This document shows, piece after piece, positions 46,388-59,033 of a stretch of DNA of 64,000 bases (within the stretch, counting starts at the first letter, position 1; every line of letters starts with the position of its first letter). Both the position numbers and the translations under genes were made by a program. The DNA is from Apoderus coryli (taxonomy: Eukaryota; Arthropoda; Insecta; Coleoptera; Attelabidae). A model generated the notes under the pieces. It worked only from the letters and a program-made list of their open reading frames with translations. It was not told where the DNA came from and ran no database searches. The DNA is taken from assembly GCA_911728435.2 (NCBI GenBank), contig OU452208.1:6262001-6326000 (forward strand). The letters are read 5' to 3'.

Positions 46388-47500
46388 TTTATTCGGGAAA
46401 TAAAATATTCAATTTAATTATCGTTGATAGTTTTCACGTGTACTTGATGAAAATTCATTGTAGACATTTTAATGTAGAAAAACAAACGTTTAAAAAACAT
46501 TGCCACACATTTATTAATTACTAAATTCGTGGAAATTTTTAAAGCCTTTGTTTTGCTACATTAAAATATTCAATTAAATTCTCGTTGATAGTTTTGACAT
46601 TGTACTTGATGAGAATTCATTGTAGACATTCTAATGTAGAAAAACAAACTGTCAAAAACATTGCCACAAATTTATTAATAATTAAATTCGTGAAAATTTT
46701 TAAAACCTTTGTTTTTCTACATTAAAATATTCAATTTAATTCTCGTTGATAGTTCTGACATTGTACTTGATGAAAATTCATTGTAAAAGTGTAAAAGTAA
46801 AAGTGAAAATTTTTAAAACCTTTGTTTTTCTACATTCAAATACTAAGTTTAATTCTCGTTGATAGTTTTGACATTGTACTTGATGAGAATTCATTGTAGA
46901 CATTTTAATGTACAAAAACAAACTGTTATAAACATTGCCACAAATTTAGTAATAATTAAATTTGTGAAAATTTTTAAAACCTTTGTTTTGTTACATTAAA
47001 ACATTCAATATAATTCTCGTTGATCGTTTTGACATTGTACTTGATGAGAATGCATTGTAGACATTTTAATGTAGAAAAACAAACTGTCAAAAACATTGCC
47101 ACAAATTTATTAATAATTAAATTGGTGAAAAATGTTAAAATCTTTGTTTTTCTACATTAAAATATTCAATTTAATTCTCGTTGATAGTTTTGACATTGTA
47201 CTTGATGAAAATTCATTGTTGACATTTTAATGTAGAAAAACAAACTGTTAAAAACATTGCCACAAATTTATTAATAATTATATTCGTGAAAATTTTTAAA
47301 ACCTTTGTTTTTCTACATTGAAATATTCAATTAAATTATCGTTGATAGTTTTGACGTGTACTTGATGAAAGTTGATTGTAGACATTTTAATGTAGAAAAA
47401 CAAAAATTTTATAAATATTCCCACAAATTTATTAATAATTAAAATCGTGAAAATTTTTAAAACCTTTGTTTTTCTACATTGAAATATTCAATTTAATTAT
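46388..47500 (+). repeat. Satellite array, ~160-bp monomer with internal inverted repeat
   Basis: The word CGTTGATAGTTTTGACATTG and relatives recur at about 46422, 46582, 46742, 46854, 47014, 47174 and 47338: steps of 160, 160, 112, 160, 160 and 164 bp. Each full monomer contains TTTAATGTAGAAAAACAAA and its reverse complement TTTGTTTTTCTACATTAAA about 70 bp apart, so every unit can fold back. The 112-bp step is an internally deleted unit. It is AT-rich and has no ORF. Confidence 0.9.
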
Positions 47501-48133
47501 AATAAACCAAATATGTCACCTCCACAAAGTTTGTAACCAAGTTTAAAATTGATGATTTTAGAAGACACAAATAAAACCTCGTGATAATATACATTAAAAT
47601 TAAAAATCATTTAAAATATAGGTAAAATTAATTAATTTTTATGATTTTATAAAAATAACCACTAGGGCAGGACGTTTTATTTTATAAAAATAACCACTAG
47701 GGCAGGACGTTTTTGGAAAATGATATATTTCTATAAATTATAGCAATTTGCCCTAATTTTAACTGTATATTTCAAATGTTTTCTAATTGTAAGGAAATTT
47801 GATTTGACATGTTGATTGAAAAATATTTCACCAATTTTAAAGGTTTTTTGTCATTGGAACTTTTAGACTGCAATTAAATCACTTTCTCGAGTGGTTATAG
47901 TATCAGTCACTTACCTACGCCTATGAAATGGCGTCATTATTCTTTAAAATATTTTCTATCGATGCTTGATATTATCATTTGACGTATTTATTTTTTAAAT
48001 CGCACTGATCGCTGATCGATAATAAACCAATTTAAACGAAAATTAGTTTATTTTAGGATATCTGTGATTTATTTGTTTTTCAGGAAAATGTTATGAAATA
48101 GGGTTTTCACAAGAAATAGATAAAAATATAAAG

Positions 48134-48322
48134 TACCGGGTGTCCCATTTTGGGTAATTTTGCGGGGTCTCTCTGTTATTTGTATATCGGTATATTTTCG
48201 CGACAGTTTGTTACTTTTTCGTAAAACTAAAGATGCCGTTAACAACATTTTAAATTGCAACTTCCTATCTATAAAAATAACGGAGATACTCCGCAAAAGT
48301 ACCCAAAATAGGACACAGGGTA
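48134..48322. mobile_element. 189-bp foldback MITE
   Basis: TACCGGGTGTCCCATTTTGG (48134) faces, inverted from 48322, TACCCTGTGTCCTATTTTGG. The match continues through GGTA(A/C)TTTTGCGG and TCTCTCTGTTATTT/TATCTCCGTTATTT, so nearly the whole element is arms. Confidence 0.8.
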
Positions 48323-48506
48323 CTACATCGCTTTATATACATTTTCTTATTCACAAAAGTAACATTTTTGTTCAATGATAATTAATTAACTTAAGTATAT
48401 TACAGAATATTCGTCACAACCATGATTTTAATAAAAATTCTCCCTAATAATTACAAAAACCAGTAAAAAAAATTTTTTACGGAACAAAGTATACATGCAT
48501 ACATAC

Positions 48507-48820
48507 AAACTCACCGACAAAAAAATAACCCGCACCTAAATTTTTAAAACAGTTTTGATGTGGCATAACTTTTTATTTTTTATTCTATTTCACGAAAGAG
48601 TGTTTTGAATGTTTGTGGCACAGGATGTTTTTAAGTTCCGACTACATCATTTTGACTTACCCTGGTATATAAACATTCAAGCAACCAAAGTTTCATTCGT
48701 GTAAAAAGTGCAAAGCAATCCTAATGAATCGATCTATCGTCCAGTGAGAAAAATCATGACATAGAATCAAAAATAAACAAGTTATGCCACATCAAAACTG
48801 TTTTTTTGTTCGTGAGTTTA
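48507..48820. mobile_element. ~314-bp inverted-repeat MITE
   Basis: ACTCACCGACAAAAAAA then ACAGTTTTGATGTGGCATAA on the left is mirrored by TTATGCCACATCAAAACTGT then TTTTTTTGTTCGTGAGT on the right. The left arm has an extra ~20 bp. No coding region. Confidence 0.75.
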
Positions 48821-49551
48821 TTTAATTGTTTTTACAAATTTCGCCATTATGGTTTATAAACTTTTGTATACGTATGCTGAAGCTCAAACAAAAATAAATC
48901 GTTAGGTGCTAAATTAGGCGAATGATACATTGGGCAGTGTGAATAAAAAATAAGTGTTTACTTTAAGAAATACGTTATAGCATAAGAACATTCTTATTAG
49001 ATTCAGCTATAAGTTTAAGTACATTTTAAAAAATTGGTGAATGAAACTTTAAGTTTAAACGTTAAAAAGTAAACACATATTTTTAATTATTGATTGATTT
49101 GAGTACAAAATAACACAACTTTTGTTGAATTTGGCTGAACATTAACTGTCACTGTCTGAGAGATCCAAATGGTAAGCAATTCAGTATTGGCCACGTGGAC
49201 AGTTGGAAATGACAGTTGATAAATGGCAGTTGACAGTTGCCAAATGAATTTTGGCAAACAGATTACTGTATATCATTGTTCCTCTAAAGAATTTTTGCAA
49301 CGTGGCTTGTACAACCAAAGACACAAGCGATCATTTTCATGGAAGTGCTCCTTATCTCTATTTTAAATCAAAAATTCTTTACCAAACACGTATTTAACAA
49401 TACGTCCATAGAATACTAAACAACAATAATTATTTATAATATTATAAATACATATACATTACACCAAACTCTTATTTCGCCATTCTCTTATAATAACTTT
49501 AATTAATAATATAAATTCGTTAATTTTTTAATTATAGTCAACTGTTTATTT

Positions 49552-49960
49552 TTAAACACAACTCTCTGGTAATCTGTTGGCCATCAATCTTTCTTTGATG
49601 GCTAATCCGTTCAACTCCACGTCCGTAACTCGTGTTAGTGTCGCTGCGGTATTACCGTTACCTAATCGTAGGTCTTTCGGTCGAGAATCTCTCGGAAATG
49701 TTCCTACCATTGCTACTGGGTTGTTGTATTGATGGTACTGAAAAGGTAAATGTGTTAAGTGACATTGTAACAATGATGACAGCTAAATAATAAATAAATA
49801 AATATATATTTGTCAAAAAAATTAAATAATTTTGTAGACAGGTAAACAAACAAAACATATAAAAGATAAGAATACTAATTAATACATACAGGTACATCGT
49901 CAAATAAATAAATCAATTAAGATACTTAAAGTAAATTAATTAAGTAAATATTCTACAGTT

Positions 49961-50013
<53 letters not shown>

Positions 50014-53000
50014 TGTTAAAAGTTTTGGGGAGTCTGCCTTGGTTCTTCTGCGAAATAAAACTCTTATTTACGTGCCAAGCTTTCGGAAATTTTTATTTGT
50101 TTCCTTCTTCAGGGCTGTGGAAAATACAGTTACAGTTACAAAACAATCACATACTGTTCAAAAATCTCTAAATACTTAAGTTATACAATTTTTTATTTAT
50201 TTACTTATTTTTTCTATTACCTTGCAAATTGAGTTAAATTAATTGAAAATTCAAGCGAACATAGAACATCGTTAATTACAACTTTTCTAAAATATGTTGT
50301 GTTACATCGATCTTTGTTTTATTTATTTGTTAAGTATATTGTTAGTTTAAAAGACAGAAAAATGTTTAGTTGGTGGTTCTCAGTATTGGAATATCCAACT
50401 AAGTGTATTTATTTATCAGTTAACAATTTTTTAAATTTCAATAAAACGAAATATTTTTTATTATTATACCTGTGCGGTCCAACGAATACATTTGCGTGCA
50501 TTAAATTTTTGAAAGAGTTGCAGAAATATTTCTATATAAATATTGGCAGTGATAAATATTGTTGTGTGAGAGGAAGGAGAAGCCAAATGCCACTTTTGGA
50601 AAAACCAACCCCTCAGAACACTAAGGCTCAAATTAGACAGCGCTTATATAGTTTTTTTTTTTTCCCTGTGTATATGGTAGTTGCTAGGAACAGAAGCTGT
50701 CACTACTTATGTTCCCAACCTCTACGATAGTAAAGCCTGAAAAAACACTGCCATATCTAAACAGTAGGTGTTTTACTGAGAGCTCAAAAGATTTGAATAT
50801 ATGATATTAATATCCTCCATATCTCTTCGATTGTTCATGGCTTTATTATTAAGGTTTGTTTCAACCATTTCTGAAAATAACCTCTTTCGCAAACTTCTTT
50901 CCGTGAAAACAACTTTAACTTCCTCATAATTGGGTGAATGTCCCGAATCTAAGTGATGTTCGGATAGTGCGCATGACCGCTTTTGAAGTCTACAGTCACT
51001 TTTGTGCTATATAGATTTGGTCACAGGATGAACATGGAATGGCGTATACAACGTCTGACGATTTATTGGGAGGGTCTTTATCTTTGGTTTTTGAGAAAAG
51101 GTTACCAACAGTGATAACACTTTTTTGAGCTATTTTTATAGAAGGTTCATTTTTTAAGATTTTGATAATTTTCTGAGTTACACTGTCAATTGCTGGTAGA
51201 GAAAAATATTTGAACTCACTGTGGTTTGTAGAAACAATGGTCCTGTTAGTATTTTCTTGATTTGGGTTGGGTAAGTGTACTGACGTGGTGTTAAAAATTA
51301 ATTTGTTCAACAGGGATTTGGGATAAGAGTTTTGCAACAGCATGTTGAAAAGCTTTTTTTTGTTATTTTGAATTAAACTAGAGTGACAAATTTTCTCTAT
51401 TCTAGTTTTTAGGCCTAGCACTAAGTTAATTTTAGTTTTCAATGTATGATGTGACATATAATTCAAATATCTTCCCGAATTCGTTGGTTTTAGATACCAG
51501 TCTAACTTTATTTTGTTTTCATTCGTTCTCATTAGTCTAGTGTCCAAAAATGGTACTGCAAAATTGGTTTCGTGTTCTATTGTAAATTGTATGTTTTGAT
51601 TATAACTATTGAATATTCTTAAAATTTCGTCGGTTTTGTCGTGTGGTACGGAGCATATGATGTCGTCTACATATTTTTTCAAAAATGGTAATTTAAAGGA
51701 AAGTTTGGGAATGCAATTATCTAGTAAGTCTAGTATATATATATATACAAAACACACAATACAAACTACTAAGTACTATCCAGTGTGTGAATCGCTCAAA
51801 AATTAAGGCACATTAAAAAAGTCACCTACTGTATAAAAAGCTTTTTCCAACAAATACGTCTTTAGAGCTTTACGGAATCGAGGAAGGGATGATAGCAATT
51901 TGATTTCCATTGGCAGATGGTTGTGCATTTTTTTTGCATTGTATATAATCGAGCTTTTGATTAATTCGGAGGATGGGGCTGGCAGATAAAGATCATGTTC
52001 GGAGTTTCTAAGGAGATAATTATGGAATGGTCTTTCAGAGACATCTGACAGGTGTTTGCAGACCGATTCCAATATGAATAAGGAAGGTAGTGTTAGTATT
52101 TTAAATTTTCTGAAGAAGTCCTGGCAATGGGCTCTATAGTGCAATCTCAGAGAGTATCGAATAGCTGCAGCATGTACCCCAGAATGGGAGCGCGTATCGA
52201 AGATGGGATTCGAAGAGTGAAAAGTAGACTGTTATGGAAGTTGACAAGTTAAGTTCTTTGGAAGCTGATCTTACACAAAACAGGCAGAGCTTAATTTTTT
52301 TGATAACGCATCAATGTGCAACTTCCACTTCAGGGAGCTGTGAACAACAAGACCCAGAAACTTCACAGAAGAAACGACGTCAATAGTGGAATTATTAAGT
52401 TCAAAAGACTGCAGCGCACCTTTATATGACACAGATTTAGTTTTCGCAGTGTTCAAGCACAACAGGTTAGAGTCACACCATGATTTGATGGTGATTAAGT
52501 CTTTGGATATGGTATCCGGGCCGCACCAAGTGAAACTAGTATTATCAGCAAAGAGACATACTTTACCGCTGATGTAATGTCGTTGATAAATAGCAAAAAC
52601 AAAATAGGACCCAACATCGAACCCTGTGGAACTCCACAATCCATCGGCCTGCAAGAAGACACAGCCGCATTGACCCTCACACACTGACTTCTGTTGCTAA
52701 GGTACGACTTAAACCATCCCAGTGGGATATATTAATATTCTTCCATTTAAGTAGGTAAACTGAGACAAAAAGAAAGACTATTCTTATGGGCATGTCGACG
52801 AATCTATGCATGGTAAGTCCTGAGGAAGGAAACGCAAGCAAATTTACTGGATACTGGAGTAAATTGGATAATTTAAGTTTGTGGTTAATTAGGTATTTGC
52901 ACTTATGTTGGGTGTGTAAATAGATTTAGTTATAGAGAATATATAGAGGAATTATGGAGGTGCTGTGTAAAGATTTAACGGGGATTTTCATTTGACCAGT

Positions 53001-56000
53001 ATCTAAAATTCTGTTTATTGACCATGCCGTTCAATTAAAAATTTGCTTCGTCGGTCATTAGTAGACTGTGAATTGCTCCTTGACGTAAATCCGAAAATTC
53101 TTGACAAAATGCTAACCTTGCTTCTTTATCTTGATTGCTAAGGTGCTGTGCCATCTGGCATTTATAGGGATGCAATTTTAAATCCCTTTGAAGAATTCGA
53201 TCTAAGCTTCCCTTCGATATTCCTAGGATAAGGGTTTGTCGATTAGCAGACCTTTTAGGACTTCTCGTAAACTCAAATCTAACTCGTTCCATATTTGCTG
53301 GTGTACGAACTGTTCTTCGACGTCCAGGCTTCATCAAATTTTGTACAGACCAATTTAGACTTAACATACAGGGTTCAGAGTGGAGTAAATAACCATGATT
53401 GCATGTTTTCCCGTATAATTTGAAAAAATAGTCCATTCTTAAGTGGAGTTGCAAGTTTTTCAGTTGCAGAGTTACGGTTTTTCCTGTATATTATTAATTT
53501 TTTTTTGTTTCACCATGATATTCTAATTATGGCAACTCTCTTTGTACGATTTAAAAGGATGAACTTTCCCTATTGATGATATGGTAATAGTTTTACCTGT
53601 TCTAGTGGAGATGCAGTGACAGGACTCACCCACTGAGGTGCTGGCACGTTCGGATAGTTATTCATTGAAGTATTAGTTAAATCTTCTGTTGTTGGTATGG
53701 CTGATGTGAGAAGAAGTCTATCATGATTATCGTCTTCTGGAGAGCCTATAAACAAAATAAATTAGAAATTCTCAACACTATAACTATAAAGGGTGTTCAA
53801 AAAGATGCGGCAGTATCTAATGGGGTGATTTTTCAGGTCATTTTATGGAAAAAAGTTCCCATAAACATCAATAGTCTTTTTGTAACACCTTGTATAATCC
53901 AAATAAATAACAACCTAATACATAAACAAAGGAATTGGTCTGAAAGATCGTCCTGATAATTCTAACCTAAATCATTACGGTTTAAATTGTCCTTCCCTCT
54001 ACTTTCATCGTTTGTTCGGTTTTTGTAGTAGAGGGAAAAATAAATAAAAAGAGCAGAAACCATCAAACATAAAGCACGTTTTACAAAAGCCTTTTCGCAC
54101 GTGTATATCACTGTCTCCTTTGGGCAAAACGTGTCAAATAAACTTTCACTATTAAAGCCCAGTGGCGCATTTTGTGGTTTAATTCTTTTTAATACTTTTT
54201 TTGAAATATTACATACAGGGTGGCCATTTGAAAACGGAAAACGGCAAATACTCAGGTCATTTATGGAAAGCACCCTAAATGTCAAAACCCTAGGAGGCGT
54301 GACAGCACTCACAAAATTTTAAATTGAATGAGGGTCGACTGATACCTTTGAAAACGCTACATGGCCAATGCAGTCTTGCTGAAACCACATTTCATTGTTA
54401 CAAATTGGCGCAGTTGTAGTAGGATTAGTTTTTTATGAACAGGATTAGTTTTTATTGGCAGAATCAGTTTTTTATGGACAGAATGCATTTATTTTCGTAT
54501 AAAATTCATTTTATAATATAATATAATATAATATAATATAATATAATATAATATAATATAATATAATATAATATAATATAATATAATATAATATAATATA
54601 ATATAATATAATATAATATAATATAATATAATATAATATAATATAATATAATATAATATAATATAATATAATATAATATAATATAATATAATATAATATA
54701 ATATAATATAATATAATATAATATAATATAATATAATATAATATAATATAATATAATATAATATAATATAATATAATATAATATAATATAATATAATATA
54801 ATATAATATAATATAATATAATATAATATAATATAATATAATATAATATAATATAATATAATAAATGGCTTTATTGGCATAAATTACATACATTCAAAAA
54901 TGGAAGAACAAATAAACTAAGAAAAATCAGATGGCAAAGGGCGCAAACTCAGCAAATACATTCTAAATATGCTAACAAATATCTAAAACGAAAACACTAA
55001 ACATAATAATACAATAATAATGTAATAATAATAATATAAAGGTTACAATTTCCAACACAAGTAAACACACCTCAAACATCAGACTCAATGAGTGTCATCT
55101 GCTCTTGAAATAATTTATCATACAAACAATTTTTAAACTTAGACAGTGATAATGTTTTCATCTCCGAAGACATCTCATTATAGAATTTAGCTATATTGTA
55201 ACTGAAAGACCTCTGATACATGGCAGTTCTGTGTTGAGGAATAGTAATAATATCCTTGCGTCTGACATTTACATTATGTATGTCAGTCCGGAAAGTTATT
55301 CTTCTAGACAAGTAAGGCGGAGTTTTCAACAAAATGATCCTGTGGTATAGAAACACAGAGTGCAGTGTTCTTCTGTTAATCATATTAAGCCACTTTATGG
55401 TTGATAAGGTATGAGATATTCTCTCAAACTTCCGTATTCCAAAAACCAATCGTAAGCATGAGTTCTGAAGTCGTTGGACACGCGCCGAATCAACCCGCAA
55501 GAGACAAGGACCGTAGACGTAATCACAGAAGTTCATATGCGACAGCACCAGTGATTCACACAACAAGTTTCTCAGGCTAAATGAAAGTAATTTCCTAGTG
55601 GCATAGATACTCTTAAGGTTGGCATAGCCAATTTGAAGCTTTGATGTTATATGCTGAGTAAATCTAAGCCCATTGTCAATAATTAGTCCCAAGCTCTTGG
55701 CATGATCGGAGATCTTAATGGCCACACCATCCAGTGACAAGGGCATGTCAGATTCAACAGGGAGTCCAAAAAACAAAGCCGTTGATTTTGAAGGATTAAC
55801 AACAAGGTCATGGCGTTGTTTTTTCATGAAAGGTTTTGATTAATTAATTAGTCAGTGTTAATTAATTAACTAAAGTAGTTTTGTGATTTTTTTTGTTGTG
55901 TTTAATATCTTTAGTTATTTTCTTTTAAACCTCGTTAAAAGAAGATTACAGTTTTTGTTTCAAAGTAGGTATATGAGTATGAAGATAAAGTTTTTTAATA

Positions 56001-57460
56001 GTTAATCGACGTAAAACTTCAGTAAGTTTTGTTTATTCTTGCCTTTTTGTTTTCTAAATCAGTTTTAACAAAGATTAAAGTTCCTTTCTTTTAGTAATTG
56101 AATTATATTTCGAATAGTAGAATTTAATCTTTGGTATAATTATTGTGAGTTTTCAATTGTAATTAAAAGTTTCGTGTTGGAATTAATATAATTATTTGTA
56201 ATTATATTATTAATTTACCTATTTTAAGTTGTACAGCAATGACTAAGATTTTCTTTTAGATTTTCATTCTCTTTTAATTGTTTTATTATTTTTATTTATA
56301 CATGTTTATTTCTTTGTTTGTTATTCATTTTCTTTATTAATTAGTATTAAAATGTAGTTGTTTTAAATGCCAAATTTTGCGTTTTTATTTCAAATAAAGC
56401 TCGGTGAACAGAAGGGTCATTTAATTAGTGATTTTCTTTTAAATAAATTGTGTGTGAGAAGCAGAGATCCAGAACCATATAAGGTTAGTTAATTTTATAT
56501 TATTTTAATATAGATTAATAAAGTTGATATTCTTTGTTTGTTCTTTCTTAATTAAAACTTGAAGTACAAGCCGCTCGTAGCTTGAATTGAACCAGTAGCA
56601 ATTTCAATAGCATATGGGGGTTCATTTGGACTGAGCTATTTAATAGTATTCTTTCTGAATGTAAACAATACCCGCTAATTCATGATTGATACAAGTGCAA
56701 TGCTTCTGGTTCTGATTTAAGATTACAAATGAAATGTTTTGTAGTGGAGTAGAATTTTATACAGACTGGGAGTATTAAACGAGCCGCCAATGTATTTATA
56801 TTTCACCCTAGGGTATATATCTGAAGTACGTACGAAGCCCCTTACCCAAAAACGATGATAGAATAATAAAAAAAGTTTTATAGTAACAGGTCAGGATTGC
56901 TCACATGTATATAAAAAAATGTATGTGTGAAATGCCCTTTTTGTGAACTGGAACGTTCACTTAAAATGGTTCAAAAGGTAAAGCACCCCCAAAAAAACAA
57001 TAAATTGTATCGAAAATTGAAAAAAAAAAAAATTGGATATATTTGGTTTAGCGTTTAGACCATGGCCAAAGATAAAACTTATTACACTAAAACTTAATGA
57101 AGGTTGTCTTCGTGCAATGTGTATTGTAAGCACCTATAAACGTTGGATCTGTTGTCTATAACCTCAATAAACCACAACCGTTGAATAAAAATCACCACTC
57201 ACCGTATTTTGCTGGAATTACATCTGGATCTCGTTCATCCAATTCCCTAGGAGACGAGCTTCTTAGTAGCGGCTTTGTGGATGAGAGTGTGTTTTGGTGA
57301 TGACATAAGCTACTCGAATTCTTCTCTTCCATTGGAGACTCTTGACGATTCTGACCGCGTCTCAGTCGTATAATAACCAATACTATGATCACGATCACTG
57401 TTAGAACTGCCCCTGTTAAGATGCCTAGGGCTGGTGAAATACCTAGGTCCCCATCTGAAG
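49552..57460 (-). CDS. Single-pass receptor, last three exons (possibly Sidestep-like)
   Basis: Exons 57460-57203, 53745-53597 and 49737-49552 join with GT..AG borders and matching phases (1, 0) and end at TAA. The first carries a transmembrane helix (ILTGAVLTVIVIIVLVIIRL) with a basic stop-transfer RLRRGQ, then a Ser-rich cytoplasmic tail with ERDPDVIPAKY. The tail continues through the next exons to KERLMANRLPESCV. The final ESCV fits a class I PDZ-binding motif. A (N/D)PD(V/I)IP word after the membrane is, as far as I recall, typical of insect Sidestep-family immunoglobulin receptors, but the ectodomain is outside the window, so the family is tentative. Large introns contain jockey, Penelope and mariner relics. 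Confidence 0.7.
49963..50010. repeat. (AT)n microsatellite
   Basis: About 24 uninterrupted AT dinucleotides. It sits in an intron of the receptor gene, next to the Penelope-like fragment's 3' side. Confidence 0.95.
50011..50780. other. 3' side of Penelope-like fragment / intronic
   Basis: Probably the 3' non-coding part of the adjoining Penelope-like element. The 143-codon plus-strand frame at 50299-50730 resembles nothing and is not called. Confidence 0.4.
50780..51757 (-). pseudogene. Penelope-like retroelement fragment (RT and GIY-YIG)
   Basis: 51757-50996 minus encodes the end of an RT: FLKKYVDDIICSVP (catalytic YVDD), FAVPFLDTRLMRTNENK and LDWYLKPTNSGRYLNYMSHH. A linker leads to the start of a GIY-YIG endonuclease (SDVVYAIPCSSCDQIYI). 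The nuclease continues in another frame to about 50780 (RSCALSEHHLDSGH, RKRLFSEMVE). The invariant G of the usual YIGQT is replaced (IYIAQK), a frameshift follows, and the RT N-terminus is missing. Penelope-like elements are a retroelement class distinct from LTR and jockey types. Confidence 0.88.
51803..52735 (-). pseudogene. Jockey-type RT fragment
   Basis: Minus strand: CGVPQGSMLGPILFLLFIND (52660), CLFADNTSF (52565; the second catalytic Asp of FADD is changed to Asn), VKFLGLVVHSSLKWKLHID (52340) and a C-terminal block (52144-51803) with SIIYNAKKMHNHLP. It is broken by frameshifts and 5'-truncated near 52735. It lies in a receptor-gene intron. Confidence 0.85.
53035..53454 (-). pseudogene. 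Mariner-superfamily transposase fragment
   Basis: The minus frame encodes KPGRRRTVRTPANMERVR, a helix-turn-helix-like segment (SPKRSANRQTLILGISKGS), LHPYKCQMAQHLS, ARLAFCQEF and LMTDEANF, where the Asp of TDEANF corresponds to the first catalytic residue. The remainder of the catalytic domain is missing, and so is a credible partner end. Confidence 0.75.
54510..54862. repeat. (ATAAT)n pentanucleotide microsatellite, ~70 copies
   Basis: About 350 bp of almost perfect ATAAT repeats directly adjoin the 3' end (CAATAAAGCCATTTAT on the minus strand) of the retrotransposon at 54870-55827. Such elements end in short simple repeats, so the microsatellite probably grew from the element's tail. The long Ile/Tyr open frames on the minus strand are repeat artefacts. 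Confidence 0.97.
54863..55827 (-). pseudogene. Jockey/CR1-type retrotransposon 3' fragment
   Basis: 55827-55072 minus is open for 251 codons and covers the RT thumb and C-terminal region: VNPSKSTALFFG, KSLGLIIDNGLRFTQHI, LVLSHMNFCDYVYGPCL and MYQRSFSYNIAKFYNEM. The catalytic palm is lost through 5' truncation. It is closely related in motif to the copy at 43140-44915. Confidence 0.88.
55828..57190. other. Intronic/intergenic AT-rich stretch
   Basis: No gene, RNA or repeat was identified. It lies in the receptor-gene intron between the exons ending at 57203 and starting at 53745. Confidence 0.5.
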
Positions 57461-58749
57461 CTATCAACAAAAACAAGTGTGTATCAATTTGGATTATTTT
57501 GTTGTTGTTTTTAAGCATTTATTTAAAGTGAACTGTGATTTTGGTTTCAATTGTAAATCAATTTATCTAACTAGGCATTGATAAACCCGCCCTAAAGTTG
57601 TGGATATCACTGTAGGTATGTTGGTTGTCATACTGCAATACTGCCATTAAATCTAAAAACGAGAGTTTCAATCCTATCCTTCGATGTATTATGAGTTATG
57701 AAATGATTGAATGTTATTAAATATTGCATGAGCAAATGAAAAAAGTTTATTATTAAGCCAATATTCGATATATTGGATATTGTTCGATAGTTTTGTAAAT
57801 AATAACCCATTGTGTTATTGCTTGTATATATGTGAAGCATTTATGCATTATTAAACTTTTTTTGAAGTTGAACAGAGGATGTGTTATTCACGAAGTTTAA
57901 GTTGTCTGATAAAGCAGACCTCTAAAATTTCATATCAATAATTAGGTTTTGATATTTTCGGTATTTGAATCTCCTTTGGAAAGCATAAAAGAAAGCTTTG
58001 TTATTCCGAATAAAATTGTGCTTACGAACGCATTTTTGTGAGATTCTATCTTTTAGTTAGTTAATTAATTATGCTGTCATTTGAAGACTTTTAATGGCCA
58101 ATTTCTCCGCAGCCACTGGACCGATTTGTTTGATGCAGATCTTAAAATGTTCATGAAGAGCCATAGTTTTAATTTCGGTAGTAAATATCTGAATTTTAGA
58201 AAATTTTGTTCAAAAAGAATTGCGCCGGAATAAGGGGTATGTTTAGAGACGTTCGTCATCGTGGATTTTGATTCGGGCGCCATTTAGAAATCCGGATTTT
58301 AAAGTCTATTCTATTGTCTATCTAACGACACCAAGTTCGTGAAATCGGTTTACTAGTAAAAAAGTTACAAGCATTTAAAAGAAATCCGTTTATTTGGCCC
58401 ACCCGGTATATATTTGTATTGTGTTTTGTGTATTGTATTTACTTTATTGTTTTATACTGAAACTTTTACAATAATAATTGAAGTTTCCAAGGAATTTCTT
58501 GGAGTGTATCAGTCCAGGAAGATTTTGCAAAACTATTGCTGTCTGTTTTCTACTTAATTCTGAACTTATCCTTATAGATGTGTTTCCCTAAGCTGCATAT
58601 CATTCTAAAACACTTATACACCCGATTCCTGTTTCTCCACTTTTTCTATCAACAAAGTAAATCCAACCTGACGTGAGGAAAGTTGGTGAATCTTTGGAAG
58701 TCTCCTAAAGTTCAAAACTCATTACCATGTGATGTGAAGTTGGTTCTGA
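57461..58749. other. Intron upstream of the receptor TM exon
   Basis: No Ig-domain exon could be recognised here. A relic of the ACCCGGTATATAT repeat-end type lies near 58399. Confidence 0.5.
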
Positions 58750-59033
58750 CTCAAATCCGCATGAATACAGAATTATCAGCAATCAAAATAGGACAATTTT
58801 GTTGAGGGATGATTAAATTGTATGATGTTTCTCGATTTTCTTCTACAACAAACTTCCTGTATTATTAGAAGGAATTCCTTTAAACAGGAGAACAACCATG
58901 TGGTTTCAATTAGATGGAGCTCCGCCTCATTATCATCACGAAACTCGTTAATTTTTGGATACCAATTTTCAGAACAGGTGGATTGGAAGAAATGGATTTA
59001 AGTCCTCCGGATTTCTTTTTATGTGGATAAAGT
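58750..59033 (+). pseudogene. Mariner-like transposase relic
   Basis: Fragments LPVLLEGIPLNRRTTMWFQL, DGAPPHYHHETR (second catalytic Asp region), FLDTNFQNRWIGR and, in another frame, DLSPPDFFLCG are typical of the mariner-like family. Stops, a small deletion after RWIGRNG and frameshifts make it dead. It abuts the inverted triplication at 59034. Confidence 0.75.

Larger units (their letters stand above)
47501..49551. other. Non-coding flank with two foldback elements
   Basis: No gene recognised up to the last exon of the receptor gene at 49552. It holds a 35-bp tandem duplication (ATAACCACTAGGGCAGGACG, at about 47654 and 47689) and foldbacks at 48134-48322 and 48507-48820. Confidence 0.5.

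Noticed and set aside
50299..50730. 143-codon plus-strand frame
   Set aside because: It lies antisense to the 3' region of a Penelope-like fragment and matches no known family.
54489..54893. Two overlapping 124-134-codon open frames rich in Ile, Leu and Tyr
   Set aside because: They are translations of the (ATAAT)n microsatellite, stop-free only because of the repeat.
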